Positions 18,001-33,000 of a DNA stretch of 64,000 nucleotides are shown here, one piece after another. The stretch's first letter is position 1. Every line of letters starts with the position of its first letter. Under the pieces are notes generated by a model, which worked only from the letters and a program-made list of their open reading frames with translations, ran no database searches and had not been told where the DNA came from. Position numbers and translations under genes: made by a program. The stretch covers positions 391,819 through 455,818 of the forward strand of contig NZ_CP096256.1 in NCBI RefSeq assembly GCF_011516635.5. Reading direction: 5' to 3'. This DNA is from Bradyrhizobium barranii subsp. apii. GTDB taxonomy: Bacteria > Pseudomonadota > Alphaproteobacteria > Rhizobiales > Xanthobacteraceae.

Positions 18001-21000
18001 GCTGCTCGAACAGTTCGTGGATGCACCGCTGCGACGGATAGGCCGCCGCCGTCCGGTTCAGCTCCTCCAGCAGATAGCTGCGTTCAGCCGCCGGCAAGAT
18101 GTCCAGCTCCCGCACCGGCCTGTCGGGAGCCTGCTCCAATGCATCTGCTAGCTGCTCGAGCGTGTGCTGCATGTAGCCGCAGACCCGATCCGCAGAGATT
18201 GGCTCCGCCACCTGCGCCGTCAGGCCGAGCGCCTCGCCAAAATCCTCCACCGATAGCGTCAACGGATAGTTGGTGCGCTCTTCCCCGCCCAGCCGTTCGA
18301 TGCCGGCCAGGACATCATCCGTTCCTGAGCCGGACTTGGCCGCCGGCGTGTTGTGGCGGTAGTTCAGCAGCGCGCTGAACAGCGGCGCCGGCGCCGCAAC
18401 GCCGCTGCAGCGTTGCGCCAGCGCCAGCGAGGCATGCTCATGCGCCAGCAGCTCGGAAAGCCGCGCATGCGTGGCCTGCACGCTCGCCTCGACACCGGCT
18501 CCGTCAAGGTCGAGCCGCACAGGCAGGGTGTTGATGAACAGGCCCATCGCACGGTCGGCGCCCGCACCCGCATGCATGCGGCCGAACAGCACCGTGCCGA
18601 ACACCGCCTGCTCTCGGCCGCTGCTCAGCGCCACCACTTGCCCCCAGGCCAGATGGCACAGGCTCGCAAGGCTCACCCTGAGCCGCCGCGCCTGAGCGCG
18701 CAGTCGATCGTTGAGCGCCTGCGGAAGCATCCGATGCGCCTCGCCGATCCCGCTGCCGTCGCCATGCACCTCGCGAAGCCCGAACGGCAGCGTCGGCTCG
18801 TCGATGTCGCCCAGCATCTCCTGGAAGAACGCTTCATGCGCCTTGGCATCGATGCCAAGCCGCGCCTGCGCCACCAGATTGCGGAACGGCTGCGGTACAG
18901 CAAGCTCATGCCCGCGTCCCGCCAGCACGGCCCGCACCTCGGCATGCATCACTTCCAGCGTCGTGTGATCCCCTGTCAGATGATGCAGCAACTGCAGCAG
19001 CAGCCAGCGCCCGCTGCCCGGCTCGCGCGCGATCACGAAGCGCATCAAGGGCGCCCGGCCAAGATCGATGCGGTACTGACGCGGATCGAACCGCCGCTTC
19101 AGCTGCTCGCGACCGGAACCGCCATTCTCGTCCAGCTCGACCTCGAGCACATCCAAGGCCGCCTTGCGCCACACCACCTGCGCCGGGCTCGACAGGCCCT
19201 CCCAGACAAAGGCCGTGCGCAGAATGTCGTGGCGGTCCACCACCTCTTGAACCGCACCAAGATAGCCATCCAGCAGCCCACGCTTGGCAAACGCCATTTG
19301 ACTGACCAGCAGATAGGGATCGCCCCGGCTGGCCAGAAGATGATGGAACAGAATGCCGTCCTGCAGCGGCGACAGGCCATAGATGTCCTGGATGTTGGCG
19401 ACCCTGCCCGGCACCGTGGCGACGACCCGGTCGATCTCTTCCTGCGTCAGCTCGATCAGCGGCAGCATCCGCGGCGTGATCGCCGTGCTGTGCTCGTCGA
19501 TCAGGTTGGCGGGCACCGCCACCTCGCGATGGCTGCCAAGGCTTGCGGCCAGATCGCAAAGCACCGGTCTGGCGAACAGGGTGCGCACCTCCACCCCGAG
19601 CGACAGCCGCCGCAGCCGCTCCATCAGCTGCACCGCCAGCAGCGAGTGGCCACCGAGTTCGAAGAAGTTGTCGTGACGCCCGATGCGCTCGACACCGAGA
19701 AGCTCGGCCCAGATCCCGGCCAGCATCGTCTCGACCTCGCCGCGCGGCGCCTCATAGGCCGCCAGCGCATAGGCCGCATCGGCCGGCCCCGGCAGTGCCT
19801 TGCGGTCGAGCTTGCCGTTCACCGTCAGCGGCAGCGCCGCCAGCCGCACGAACGCCGCCGGCACCATGTAGTCCGGCAGCCGCGCGCTCAGATGCGCCCG
19901 CAGGGCGCCGGCAAGCCCGCCTCCATCGTCCTCGTCCGATCCTGCCTCGGACGCACACACCACATAGGCCACCAGCCGCTTCTCGCCGGCGCCATCCTGC
20001 TGCGCCACCACCACCGCCTCGCGCACCCAGGCGTGCTCGCAAAGCCGCGCCGCGATCTCGCCCGGCTCGATCCGGAAGCCGCGGATCTTCACCTGCTCGT
20101 CGTTGCGGCCCAAAAACTCCAGATTGCCGTCCGGAAGATAACGCCCCAGGTCGCCGGTCCGGTACAGCCGGTCGCCGTCCACAAACGGGCTGGCGATGAA
20201 CCGCTCCGCCGTCAGCTCCGGCCGGTTCAGATAGCCGCGCGCCACCCCTGCCCCGCCGATGTAAAGCTCACCCGCCGCTCCGAACGGAACCGGCGCACCA
20301 TAAGCGTCCAGCAAGTACACCCGCGCGTTCGCGATCGGGCGACCGATCGGGACGTTTGTGGAGGTGGCGAGCCCGGTCGGAATGTCAAAGAAGACGCAGC
20401 CGACGACAGCTTCGGTCGGGCCATATTCATTCACCATCCTGGCCATAGGCTGGATGCTGCGCCACAACGAGACCGTTGAATGCGAAAGCGGTTCCCCGCC
20501 GATAATAAAAGTGTCGACCTGGCTTGACACCTTCTGTGCCAGCATCTGTTGCCCAAGGGCATCCAGATGGCTCGGCGTGATCTTGATTACGCCGCAGTGG
20601 GAACTGATCGTTATCCTTAGTCCCTCGACGTTGTCTTCCTCCATCACAAGCTGTGTGTGGCCACCACAGATCAGAGGCGCAAATAGGCTCGTAATCGTTG
20701 AATCGAAGGCGAGTGATGAGGACACCATGGAAGAGGACCGGGGATCATAAACGTCGCAGGCCCAGGACAGATAGTTGACCAATCCCCGATGCTCGACCAT
20801 GACGCCCTTTGGTGTGCCGGTTGAGCCGGAGGTGTAGATGACATAGGCGAGATGGCGTGAGGTGAGGCCGAGCGCGCGCGGGTCCGGATCGGTGGCCGGC
20901 AGCTCCGCCCAGGCCGGCGTCGCCGTCTCCAGATCCAGCACCGTCACGCCGGTGAGCCCGTCGCCGCCCAGCGCGGCGCGTCCGGCCGCATCGGCCAGCA

Positions 21001-24000
21001 GCAGCGGCGGCGCCGCATCCTCGAGCACCTGCCGCAGCCGCGCGCTGGGATAGGCCGGGTCCAGCGGCAGATAGGCCCCTCCCGCCTTGAGGATCGCCAA
21101 GACGCCCACCACCATCGCCGGGCTGCGCTCCAGGCAGATCGCCACCGGCAGGTCCGGCTTGACCCCGAAGGCGATCAGATGATGCGCCAGGCGGTTGGCC
21201 CGCGCATTGAGCTCGCCATAGCTCAACCGCTCGTCCGCGCAGACCACCGCCACCGCCTCCGGCGCCTTTTGCACCTGCTGCTCGAACAGTTCGTGGATGC
21301 ACCGCTGCGACGGATAGGCCGCCGCCGTCCGGTTCAGCTCCTCCAGCAGATAGCTGCGTTCAGCCGCCGGCAAGATGTCCAGCTCCCGCACCGGCCTGTC
21401 GGGAGCCTGCTCCAATGCATCTGCTAGCTGCTCGAGCGTGTGCTGCATGTAGCCGCAGACCCGATCCGCAGAGATTGGCTCCGCCACCTGCGCCGTCAGG
21501 CCGAGCGCCTCGCCAAAATCCTCCACCGATAGCGTCAACGGATAGTTGGTGCGCTCTTCCCCGCCCAGCCGTTCGATGCCGGCCAGGACATCATCCGTTC
21601 CTGAGCCGGACTTGGCCGCCGGCGTGTTGTGGCGGTAGTTCAGCAGCGCGCTGAACAGCGGCGCCGGCGCCGCAACGCCGCTGCAGCGTTGCGCCAGCGC
21701 CAGCGAGGCATGCTCATGCGCCAGCAGCTCGGAAAGCCGCGCATGCGTGGCCTGCACGCTCGCCTCGACACCGGCTCCGTCAAGGTCGAGCCGCACAGGC
21801 AGGGTGTTGATGAACAGGCCCATCGCACGGTCGGCGCCCGCACCCGCATGCATGCGGCCGAACAGCACCGTGCCGAACACCGCCTGCTCTCGGCCGCTGC
21901 TCAGCGCCACCACTTGCCCCCAGGCCAGATGGCACAGGCTCGCAAGGCTCACCCTGAGCCGCCGCGCCTGAGCGCGCAGTCGATCGTTGAGCGCCTGCGG
22001 AAGCATCCGATGCGCCTCGCCGATCCCGCTGCCGTCGCCATGCACCTCGCGAAGCCCGAACGGCAGCGTCGGCTCGTCGATGTCGCCCAGCATCTCCTGG
22101 AAGAACGCTTCATGCGCCTTGGCATCGATGCCAAGCCGCGCCTGCGCCACCAGATTGCGGAACGGCTGCGGTACAGCAAGCTCATGCCCGCGTCCCGCCA
22201 GCACGGCCCGCACCTCGGCATGCATCACTTCCAGCGTCGTGTGATCCCCTGTCAGATGATGCAGCAACTGCAGCAGCAGCCAGCGCCCGCTGCCCGGCTC
22301 GCGCGCGATCACGAAGCGCATCAAGGGCGCCCGGCCAAGATCGATGCGGTACTGACGCGGATCGAACCGCCGCTTCAGCTGCTCGCGACCGGAACCGCCA
22401 TTCTCGTCCAGCTCGACCTCGAGCACATCCAAGGCCGCCTTGCGCCACACCACCTGCGCCGGGCTCGACAGGCCCTCCCAGACAAAGGCCGTGCGCAGAA
22501 TGTCGTGGCGGTCCACCACCTCTTGAACCGCACCAAGATAGCCATCCAGCAGCCCACGCTTGGCAAACGCCATTTGACTGACCAGCAGATAGGGATCGCC
22601 CCGGCTGGCCAGAAGATGATGGAACAGAATGCCGTCCTGCAGCGGCGACAGGCCATAGATGTCCTGGATGTTGGCGACCCTGCCCGGCACCGTGGCGACG
22701 ACCCGGTCGATCTCTTCCTGCGTCAGCTCGATCAGCGGCAGCATCCGCGGCGTGATCGCCGTGCTGTGCTCGTCGATCAGGTTGGCGGGCACCGCCACCT
22801 CGCGATGGCTGCCAAGGCTTGCGGCCAGATCGCAAAGCACCGGTCTGGCGAACAGGGTGCGCACCTCCACCCCGAGCGACAGCCGCCGCAGCCGCTCCAT
22901 CAGCTGCACCGCCAGCAGCGAGTGGCCACCGAGTTCGAAGAAGTTGTCGTGACGCCCGATGCGCTCGACACCGAGAAGCTCGGCCCAGATCCCGGCCAGC
23001 ATCGTCTCGACCTCGCCGCGCGGCGCCTCATAGGCCGCCAGCGCATAGGCCGCATCGGCCGGCCCCGGCAGTGCCTTGCGGTCGAGCTTGCCGTTCACCG
23101 TCAGCGGCAGCGCCGCCAGCCGCACGAACGCCGCCGGCACCATGTAGTCCGGCAGCCGCGCGCTCAGATGCGCCCGCAGGGCGCCGGCAAGCCCGCCTCC
23201 ATCGTCCTCGTCCGATCCTGCCTCGGACGCACACACCACATAGGCCACCAGCCGCTTCTCGCCGGCGCCATCCTGCTGCGCCACCACCACCGCCTCGCGC
23301 ACCCAGGCGTGCTCGCAAAGCCGCGCCGCGATCTCGCCCGGCTCGATCCGGAAGCCGCGGATCTTCACCTGCTCGTCGTTGCGGCCCAAAAACTCCAGAT
23401 TGCCGTCCGGAAGATAACGCCCCAGGTCGCCGGTCCGGTACAGCCGGTCGCCGTCCACAAACGGGCTGGCGATGAACCGCTCCGCCGTCAGCTCCGGCCG
23501 GTTCAGATAGCCGCGCGCCACCCCCGCCCCGCCGATGTAAAGCTCACCCGCCGCTCCGAACGGAACCGGCGCACCATAAGCGTCCAGCAAGTACACCCGC
23601 GCGTTCGCGATCGGGCGACCGATCGGGATCGAGCTCAACTTATCGACGGCCTCAGATATTGCGAATGTGGTACTTCCAACCGTCGCTTCTGTCGGACCGT
23701 AATGATTGATCAGACGCACGGTCGGAAAACGCTCTTGCCAAAACTGTATATCCGCCGGGATTAAGGCTTCGCCTCCAAGCATGAGCACTCGTGTTGGAGC
23801 TGGTCCTTTATAGCCGTCAAACCGATTGGTCAGCGTGCTTAAATGCGAAGGCGTCAGCTTAATCAGATCATAGGTCTGAGCCTGCCCGACGGCCGCACAC
23901 CAATCTATTGGGAAAGCCTGGTTTAGAATGCGGAGCTGGGTACCGGCCAGCAGTGGACCGAACACGGTCGTAATGGTGCCGTCAAAGCTGAACGACAGCA

Positions 24001-27000
24001 GCATCGGCGAACCGTTCAACGCTCCTTCGTAATGGCTGCGATCCGACCAATACAAATAGTTCACCAAACTTCCATGCTCGACCATGACGCCCTTTGGTGT
24101 GCCGGTTGAGCCGGAGGTGTAGATGACATAGGCGAGATGGCGTGAGGTGAGGCCGAGCGCGCGCGGGTCCGGATCGGTGGCCGGCAGCTCCGCCCAGGCC
24201 GGCGTCGCCGTCTCCAGATCCAGCACCGTCACGCCGGTGAGCCCGTCGCCGCCCAGCGCGGCGCGTCCGGCCGCATCGGCCAGCAGCAGCGGCGGCGCCG
24301 CATCCTCGAGCACCTGCCGCAGCCGCGCGCTGGGATAGGCCGGGTCCAGCGGCAGATAGGCCCCTCCCGCCTTGAGGATCGCCAAGACGCCCACCACCAT
24401 CGCCGGGCTGCGCTCCAGGCAGATCGCCACCGGCAGGTCCGGCTTGACCCCGAAGGCGATCAGATGATGCGCCAGGCGGTTGGCCCGCGCATTGAGCTCG
24501 CCATAGCTCAACCGCTCGTCCGCGCAGACCACCGCCACCGCCTCCGGCGCCTTTTGCACCTGCTGCTCGAACAGTTCGTGGATGCACTGCTGCGACGGAT
24601 AGGCCGCCGCCGTCCGGTTCAGCTCCTCCAGCAGATAGCTGCGTTCAGCCGCCGGCAAGATGTCCAGCTCCCGCACCGGCCTGTCGGGAGCCTGCTCCAA
24701 TGCATCTGCTAGCTGCTCGAGCGTGTGCTGCATGTAGCCGCAGACCCGATCCGCAGAGATTGGCTCCGCCACCTGCGCCGTCAGGCCGAGCGCCTCGCCA
24801 AAATCCTCCACCGATAGCGTCAACGGATAGTTGGTGCGCTCTTCCCCGCCCAGCCGTTCGATGCCGGCCAGGACATCATCCGTTCCTGAGCCGGACTTGG
24901 CCGCCGGCGTGTTGTGGCGGTAGTTCAGCAGCGCGCTGAACAGCGGCGCCGGCGCCGCAACGCCGCTGCAGCGTTGCGCCAGCGCCAGCGAGGCATGCTC
25001 ATGCGCCAGCAGCTCGGAAAGCCGCGCATGCGTGGCCTGCACGCTCGCCTCGACACCGGCTCCGTCAAGGTCGAGCCGCACAGGCAGGGTGTTGATGAAC
25101 AGGCCCATCGCACGGTCGGCGCCCGCACCCGCATGCATGCGGCCGAACAGCACCGTGCCGAACACCGCCTGCTCTCGGCCGCTGCTCAGCGCCACCACTT
25201 GCCCCCAGGCCAGATGGCACAGGCTCGCAAGGCTCACCCTGAGCCGCCGCGCCTGAGCGCGCAGTCGATCGTTGAGCGCCTGCGGAAGCATCCGATGCGC
25301 CTCGCCGATCCCGCTGCCGTCGCCATGCACCTCGCGAAGCCCGAACGGCAGCGTCGGCTCGTCGATGTCGCCCAGCATCTCCTGGAAGAACGCTTCATGC
25401 GCCTTGGCATCGATGCCAAGCCGCGCCTGCGCCACCAGATTGCGGAACGGCTGCGGTACAGCAAGCTCATGCCCGCGTCCCGCCAGCACGGCCCGCACCT
25501 CGGCATGCATCACTTCCAGCGTCGTGTGATCCCCTGTCAGATGATGCAGCAACTGCAGCAGCAGCCAGCGCCCGCTGCCCGGCTCGCGCGCGATCACGAA
25601 GCGCATCAAGGGCGCCCGGCCAAGATCGATGCGGTACTGACGCGGATCGAACCGCCGCTTCAGCTGCTCGCGACCGGAACCGCCATTCTCGTCCAGCTCG
25701 ACCTCGAGCACATCCAAGGCCGCCTTGCGCCACACCACCTGCGCCGGGCTCGACAGGCCCTCCCAGACAAAGGCCGTGCGCAGAATGTCGTGGCGGTCCA
25801 CCACCTCTTGAACCGCACCAAGATAGCCATCCAGCAGCCCACGCTTGGCAAACGCCATTTGACTGACCAGCAGATAGGGATCGCCCCGGCTGGCCAGAAG
25901 ATGATGGAACAGAATGCCGTCCTGCAGCGGCGACAGGCCATAGATGTCCTGGATGTTGGCGACCCTGCCCGGCACCGTGGCGACGACCCGGTCGATCTCT
26001 TCCTGCGTCAGCTCGATCAGCGGCAGCATCCGCGGCGTGATCGCCGTGCTGTGCTCGTCGATCAGGTTGGCGGGCACCGCCACCTCGCGATGGCTGCCAA
26101 GGCTTGCGGCCAGATCGCAAAGCACCGGTCTGGCGAACAGGGTGCGCACCTCCACCCCGAGCGACAGCCGCCGCAGCCGCTCCATCAGCTGCACCGCCAG
26201 CAGCGAGTGGCCACCGAGTTCGAAGAAGTTGTCGTGACGCCCGATGCGCTCGACACCGAGAAGCTCGGCCCAGATCCCGGCCAGCATCGTCTCGACCTCG
26301 CCGCGCGGCGCCTCATAGGCCGCCAGCGCATAGGCCGCATCGGCCGGCCCCGGCAGTGCCTTGCGGTCGAGCTTGCCGTTCACCGTCAGCGGCAGCGCCG
26401 CCAGCCGCACGAACGCCGCCGGCACCATGTAGTCCGGCAGCCGCGCGCTCAGATGCGCCCGCAGGGCGCCGGCAAGCCCGCCTCCATCGTCCTCGTCCGA
26501 TCCTGCCTCGGACGCACATACCACATAGGCCACCAGCCGCTTCTCGCCGGCGCCATCCTGCTGCGCCACCACCACCGCCTCGCGCACCCAGGCGTGCTCG
26601 CAAAGCCGCGCCGCAATCTCGCCCGGCTCGATCCGGAAGCCGCGGATCTTCACCTGCTCGTCGTTGCGGCCCAAAAACTCCAGATTGCCGTCCGGAAGAT
26701 AACGCCCCAGGTCGCCGGTCCGGTACAGCCGGTCGCCGTCCACAAACGGGCTGGCGATGAACCGCTCCGCCGTCAGCTCCGGACGGTTCAGATAGCCGCG
26801 CGCCACCCCTGCCCCGCCGATGTAAAGCTCACCCGCCGCTCCGAACGGAACCGGCGCACCATAAGCGTCCAGCAAGTACACCCGCGCGTTCGCGATCGGG
26901 CGACCGACATGTGGCACAGCGTTGTCGCTGAAGAGCCGTCCTGAGGTCGCCACGACCGTAGCTTCAGTAGGCCCATAGTTGTTGATTAGCTTCAGAGGCG

Positions 27001-30000
27001 ACAGAGGCCCAGGCACACGCTGAAGACGATCCCCGCCAACAAGCAAGTACTCCAATCTGGAATTGATGAGCTTATCGTCCAGCGCGAGTGTAGCCAGTGG
27101 CGTGCTCAAGAAGGCAACGTCCAGCGATTGATCTCGCCACCATTGCAGCAGATGTAAGGAATCTGCAGCTGCCGCTCTGGGCGGCAGCTGCAATGTGCTG
27201 CGGTTACATAACGCAGACCATAGCTCCCAAGTGCTGGCATCGAATGCCACTCCAGCCGCGAGTGCGCAGCAGGCCTCTGGTTGCGGACAAAACGTTTGCA
27301 CATGCCATGTGACAAGATTGACCAATCCCCGATGCTCGACCATGACGCCCTTTGGTGTGCCGGTTGAGCCGGAGGTGTAGATGACATAGGCGAGATGGCG
27401 TGAGGTGAGGCCGAGCGCGCGCGGGTCCGGATCGGTGGCCGGCAGCTCCGCCCAGGCCGGCGTCGCCGTCTCCAGATCCAGCACCGTCACGCCGGTGAGC
27501 CCGTCGCCGCCCAGCGCGGCGCGTCCGGCCGCATCGGCCAGCAGCAGCGGCGGCGCCGCATCCTCGAGCACCTGCCGCAGCCGCGCGCTGGGATAGGCCG
27601 GGTCCAGCGGCAGATAGGCCCCTCCCGCCTTGAGGATCGCCAAGACGCCCACCACCATCGCCGGGCTGCGCTCCAGGCAGATCGCCACCGGCAGGTCCGG
27701 CTTGACCCCGAAGGCGATCAGATGATGCGCCAGGCGGTTGGCCCGCGCATTGAGCTCGCCATAGCTCAACCGCTCGTCCGCGCAGACCACCGCCACCGCC
27801 TCCGGCGCCTTTTGCACCTGCTGCTCGAACAGTTCGTGGATGCACCGCTGCGACGGATAGGCCGCCGCCGTCCGGTTCAGCTCCTCCAGCAGATAGCTGC
27901 GTTCAGCCGCCGGCAAGATGTCCAGCTCCCGCACCGGCCTGTCGGGAGCCTGCTCCAATGCATCTGCTAGCTGCTCGAGCGTGTGCTGCATGTAGCCGCA
28001 GACCCGATCCGCAGAGATTGGCTCCGCCACCTGCGCCGTCAGGCCGAGCGCCTCGCCAAAATCCTCCACCGATAGCGTCAACGGATAGTTGGTGCGCTCT
28101 TCCCCGCCCAGCCGTTCGATGCCGGCCAGGACATCATCCGTTCCTGAGCCGGACTTGGCCGCCGGCGTGTTGTGGCGGTAGTTCAGCAGCGCGCTGAACA
28201 GCGGCGCCGGCGCCGCAACGCCGCTGCAGCGTTGCGCCAGCGCCAGCGAGGCATGCTCATGCGCCAGCAGCTCGGAAAGCCGCGCATGCGTGGCCTGCAC
28301 GCTCGCCTCGACACCGGCTCCGTCAAGGTCGAGCCGCACAGGCAGGGTGTTGATGAACAGGCCCATCGCACGGTCGGCGCCCGCACCCGCATGCATGCGG
28401 CCGAACAGCACCGTGCCGAACACCGCCTGCTCTCGGCCGCTGCTCAGCGCCACCACTTGCCCCCAGGCCAGATGGCACAGGCTCGCAAGGCTCACCCTGA
28501 GCCGCCGCGCCTGAGCGCGCAGTCGATCGTTGAGCGCCTGCGGAAGCATCCGATGCGCCTCGCCGATCCCGCTGCCGTCGCCATGCACCTCGCGAAGCCC
28601 GAACGGCAGCGTCGGCTCGTCGATGTCGCCCAGCATCTCCTGGAAGAACGCTTCATGCGCCTTGGCATCGATGCCAAGCCGCGCCTGCGCCACCAGATTG
28701 CGGAACGGCTGCGGTACAGCAAGCTCATGCCCGCGTCCCGCCAGCACGGCCCGCACCTCGGCATGCATCACTTCCAGCGTCGTGTGATCCCCTGTCAGAT
28801 GATGCAGCAACTGCAGCAGCAGCCAGCGCCCGCTGCCCGGCACGCGCGCGATCACGAAGCGCATCAAGGGCGCCCGGCCAAGATCGATGCGGTACTGACG
28901 CGGATCGAACCGCCGCTTCAGCTGCTCGCGACCGGAACCGCCATTCTCGTCCAGCTCGACCTCGAGCACATCCAAGGCCGCCTTGCGCCACACCACCTGC
29001 GCCGGGCTCGACAGGCCCTCCCAGACAAAGGCCGTGCGCAGAATGTCGTGGCGGTCCACCACCTCTTGAACCGCACCAAGATAGCCATCCAGCAGCCCAC
29101 GCTTGGCAAACGCCATTTGACTGACCAGCAGATAGGGATCGCCCCGGCTGGCCAGAAGATGATGGAACAGAATGCCGTCCTGCAGCGGCGACAGGCCATA
29201 GATGTCCTGGATGTTGGCGACCCTGCCCGGCACCGTGGCGACGACCCGGTCGATCTCTTCCTGCGTCAGCTCGATCAGCGGCAGCATCCGCGGCGTGATC
29301 GCCGTGCTGTGCTCGTCGATCAGGTTGGCGGGCACCGCCACCTCGCGATGGCTGCCAAGGCTTGCGGCCAGATCGCAAAGCACCGGTCTGGCGAACAGGG
29401 TGCGCACCTCCACCCCGAGCGACAGCCGCCGCAGCCGCTCCATCAGCTGCACCGCCAGCAGCGAGTGGCCACCGAGTTCGAAGAAGTTGTCGTGACGCCC
29501 GATGCGCTCGACACCGAGAAGCTCGGCCCAGATCCCGGCCAGCATCGTCTCGACCTCGCCGCGCGGCGCCTCATAGGCCGCCAGCGCATAGGCCGCATCG
29601 GCCGGCCCCGGCAGTGCCTTGCGGTCGAGCTTGCCGTTCACCGTCAGCGGCAGCGCCGCCAGCCGCACGAACGCCGCCGGCACCATGTAGTCCGGCAGCC
29701 GCGCGCTCAGATGCGCCCGCAGGGCGCCGGCAAGCCCGCCTCCATCGTCCTCGTCCGATCCTGCCTCGGACGCACACACCACATAGGCCACCAGCCGCTT
29801 CTCGCCGGCGCCATCCTGCTGCGCCACCACCACCGCCTCGCGCACCCAGGCGTGCTCGCAAAGCCGCGCCGCGATCTCGCCCGGCTCGATCCGGAAGCCG
29901 CGGATCTTCACCTGCTCGTCGTTGCGGCCCAAAAACTCCAGATTGCCGTCCGGAAGATAACGCCCCAGGTCGCCGGTCCGGTACAGCCGGTCGCCGTCCA

Positions 30001-33000
30001 CAAACGGGCTGGCGATGAACCGCTCCGCCGTCAGCTCCGGCCGGTTCAGATAGCCGCGCGCCACCCCCGCCCCGCCGATGTAAAGCTCACCCGCCGCTCC
30101 GAACGGAACCGGCGCACCATAAGCGTCCAGCAAGTACACCCGCGCGTTCGCGATCGGGCGACCGATCGGGATCGAGCTCAACTTATCGACGGCCTCAGAT
30201 ATTGCGAATGTGGTACTTCCAACCGTCGCTTCTGTCGGACCGTAATGATTGATCAGACGCACGGTCGGAAAACGCTCTTGCCAAAACTGTATATCCGCCG
30301 GGATTAAGGCTTCGCCTCCAAGCATGAGCACTCGTGTTGGAGCTGGTCCTTTATAGCCGTCAAACCGATTGGTCAGCGTGCTTAAATGCGAAGGCGTCAG
30401 CTTAATCAGATCATAGGTCTGAGCCTGCCCGACGGCCGCACACCAATCTATTGGGAAAGCCTGGTTTAGAATGCGGAGCTGGGTACCGGCCAGCAGTGGA
30501 CCGAACACGGTCGTAATGGTGCCGTCAAAGCTGAACGACAGCAGCATCGGCGAACCGTTCAACGCTCCTTCGTAATGGCTGCGATCCGACCAATACAAAT
30601 AGTTCACCAAACTTCCATGCTCGACCATGACGCCCTTTGGTGTGCCGGTTGAGCCGGAGGTGTAGATGACATAGGCGAGATGGCGTGAGGTGAGGCCGAG
30701 CGCGCGCGGGTCCGGATCGGTGGCCGGCAGCTCCGCCCAGGCCGGCGTCGCCGTCTCCAGATCCAGCACCGTCACGCCGGTGAGCCCGTCGCCGCCCAGC
30801 GCGGCGCGTCCGGCCGCATCGGCCAGCAGCAGCGGCGGCGCCGCATCCTCGAGCACCTGCCGCAGCCGCGCGCTGGGATAGGCCGGGTCCAGCGGCAGAT
30901 AGGCCCCTCCCGCCTTGAGGATCGCCAAGACGCCCACCACCATCGCCGGGCTGCGCTCCAGGCAGATCGCCACCGGCAGGTCCGGCTTGACCCCGAAGGC
31001 GATCAGATGATGCGCCAGGCGGTTGGCCCGCGCATTGAGCTCGCCATAGCTCAACCGCTCGTCCGCGCAGACCACCGCCACCGCCTCCGGCGCCTTTTGC
31101 ACCTGCTGCTCGAACAGTTCGTGGATGCACTGCTGCGACGGATAGGCCGCCGCCGTCCGGTTCAGCTCCTCCAGCAGATAGCTGCGTTCAGCCGCCGGCA
31201 AGATGTCCAGCTCCCGCACCGGCCTGTCGGGAGCCTGCTCCAATGCATCTGCTAGCTGCTCGAGCGTGTGCTGCATGTAGCCGCAGACCCGATCCGCAGA
31301 GATTGGCTCCGCCACCTGCGCCGTCAGGCCGAGCGCCTCGCCAAAATCCTCCACCGATAGCGTCAACGGATAGTTGGTGCGCTCTTCCCCGCCCAGCCGT
31401 TCGATGCCGGCCAGGACATCATCCGTTCCTGAGCCGGACTTGGCCGCCGGCGTGTTGTGGCGGTAGTTCAGCAGCGCGCTGAACAGCGGCGCCGGCGCCG
31501 CAACGCCGCTGCAGCGTTGCGCCAGCGCCAGCGAGGCATGCTCATGCGCCAGCAGCTCGGAAAGCCGCGCATGCGTGGCCTGCACGCTCGCCTCGACACC
31601 GGCTCCGTCAAGGTCGAGCCGCACAGGCAGGGTGTTGATGAACAGGCCCATCGCACGGTCGGCGCCCGCACCCGCATGCATGCGGCCGAACAGCACCGTG
31701 CCGAACACCGCCTGCTCTCGGCCGCTGCTCAGCGCCACCACTTGCCCCCAGGCCAGATGGCACAGGCTCGCAAGGCTCACCCTGAGCCGCCGCGCCTGAG
31801 CGCGCAGTCGATCGTTGAGCGCCTGCGGAAGCATCCGATGCGCCTCGCCGATCCCGCTGCCGTCGCCATGCACCTCGCGAAGCCCGAACGGCAGCGTCGG
31901 CTCGTCGATGTCGCCCAGCATCTCCTGGAAGAACGCTTCATGCGCCTTGGCATCGATGCCAAGCCGCGCCTGCGCCACCAGATTGCGGAACGGCTGCGGT
32001 ACAGCAAGCTCATGCCCGCGTCCCGCCAGCACGGCCCGCACCTCGGCATGCATCACTTCCAGCGTCGTGTGATCCCCTGTCAGATGATGCAGCAACTGCA
32101 GCAGCAGCCAGCGCCCGCTGCCCGGCTCGCGCGCGATCACGAAGCGCATCAAGGGCGCCCGGCCAAGATCGATGCGGTACTGACGCGGATCGAACCGCCG
32201 CTTCAGCTGCTCGCGACCGGAACCGCCATTCTCGTCCAGCTCGACCTCGAGCACATCCAAGGCCGCCTTGCGCCACACCACCTGCGCCGGGCTCGACAGG
32301 CCCTCCCAGACAAAGGCCGTGCGCAGAATGTCGTGGCGGTCCACCACCTCTTGAACCGCACCAAGATAGCCATCCAGCAGCCCACGCTTGGCAAACGCCA
32401 TTTGACTGACCAGCAGATAGGGATCGCCCCGGCTGGCCAGAAGATGATGGAACAGAATGCCGTCCTGCAGCGGCGACAGGCCATAGATGTCCTGGATGTT
32501 GGCGACCCTGCCCGGCACCGTGGCGACGACCCGGTCGATCTCTTCCTGCGTCAGCTCGATCAGCGGCAGCATCCGCGGCGTGATCGCCGTGCTGTGCTCG
32601 TCGATCAGGTTGGCGGGCACCGCCACCTCGCGATGGCTGCCAAGGCTTGCGGCCAGATCGCAAAGCACCGGTCTGGCGAACAGGGTGCGCACCTCCACCC
32701 CGAGCGACAGCCGCCGCAGCCGCTCCATCAGCTGCACCGCCAGCAGCGAGTGGCCACCGAGTTCGAAGAAGTTGTCGTGACGCCCGATGCGCTCGACACC
32801 GAGAAGCTCGGCCCAGATCCCGGCCAGCATCGTCTCGACCTCGCCGCGCGGCGCCTCATAGGCCGCCAGCGCATAGGCCGCATCGGCCGGCCCCGGCAGT
32901 GCCTTGCGGTCGAGCTTGCCGTTCACCGTCAGCGGCAGCGCCGCCAGCCGCACGAACGCCGCCGGCACCATGTAGTCCGGCAGCCGCGCGCTCAGATGCG

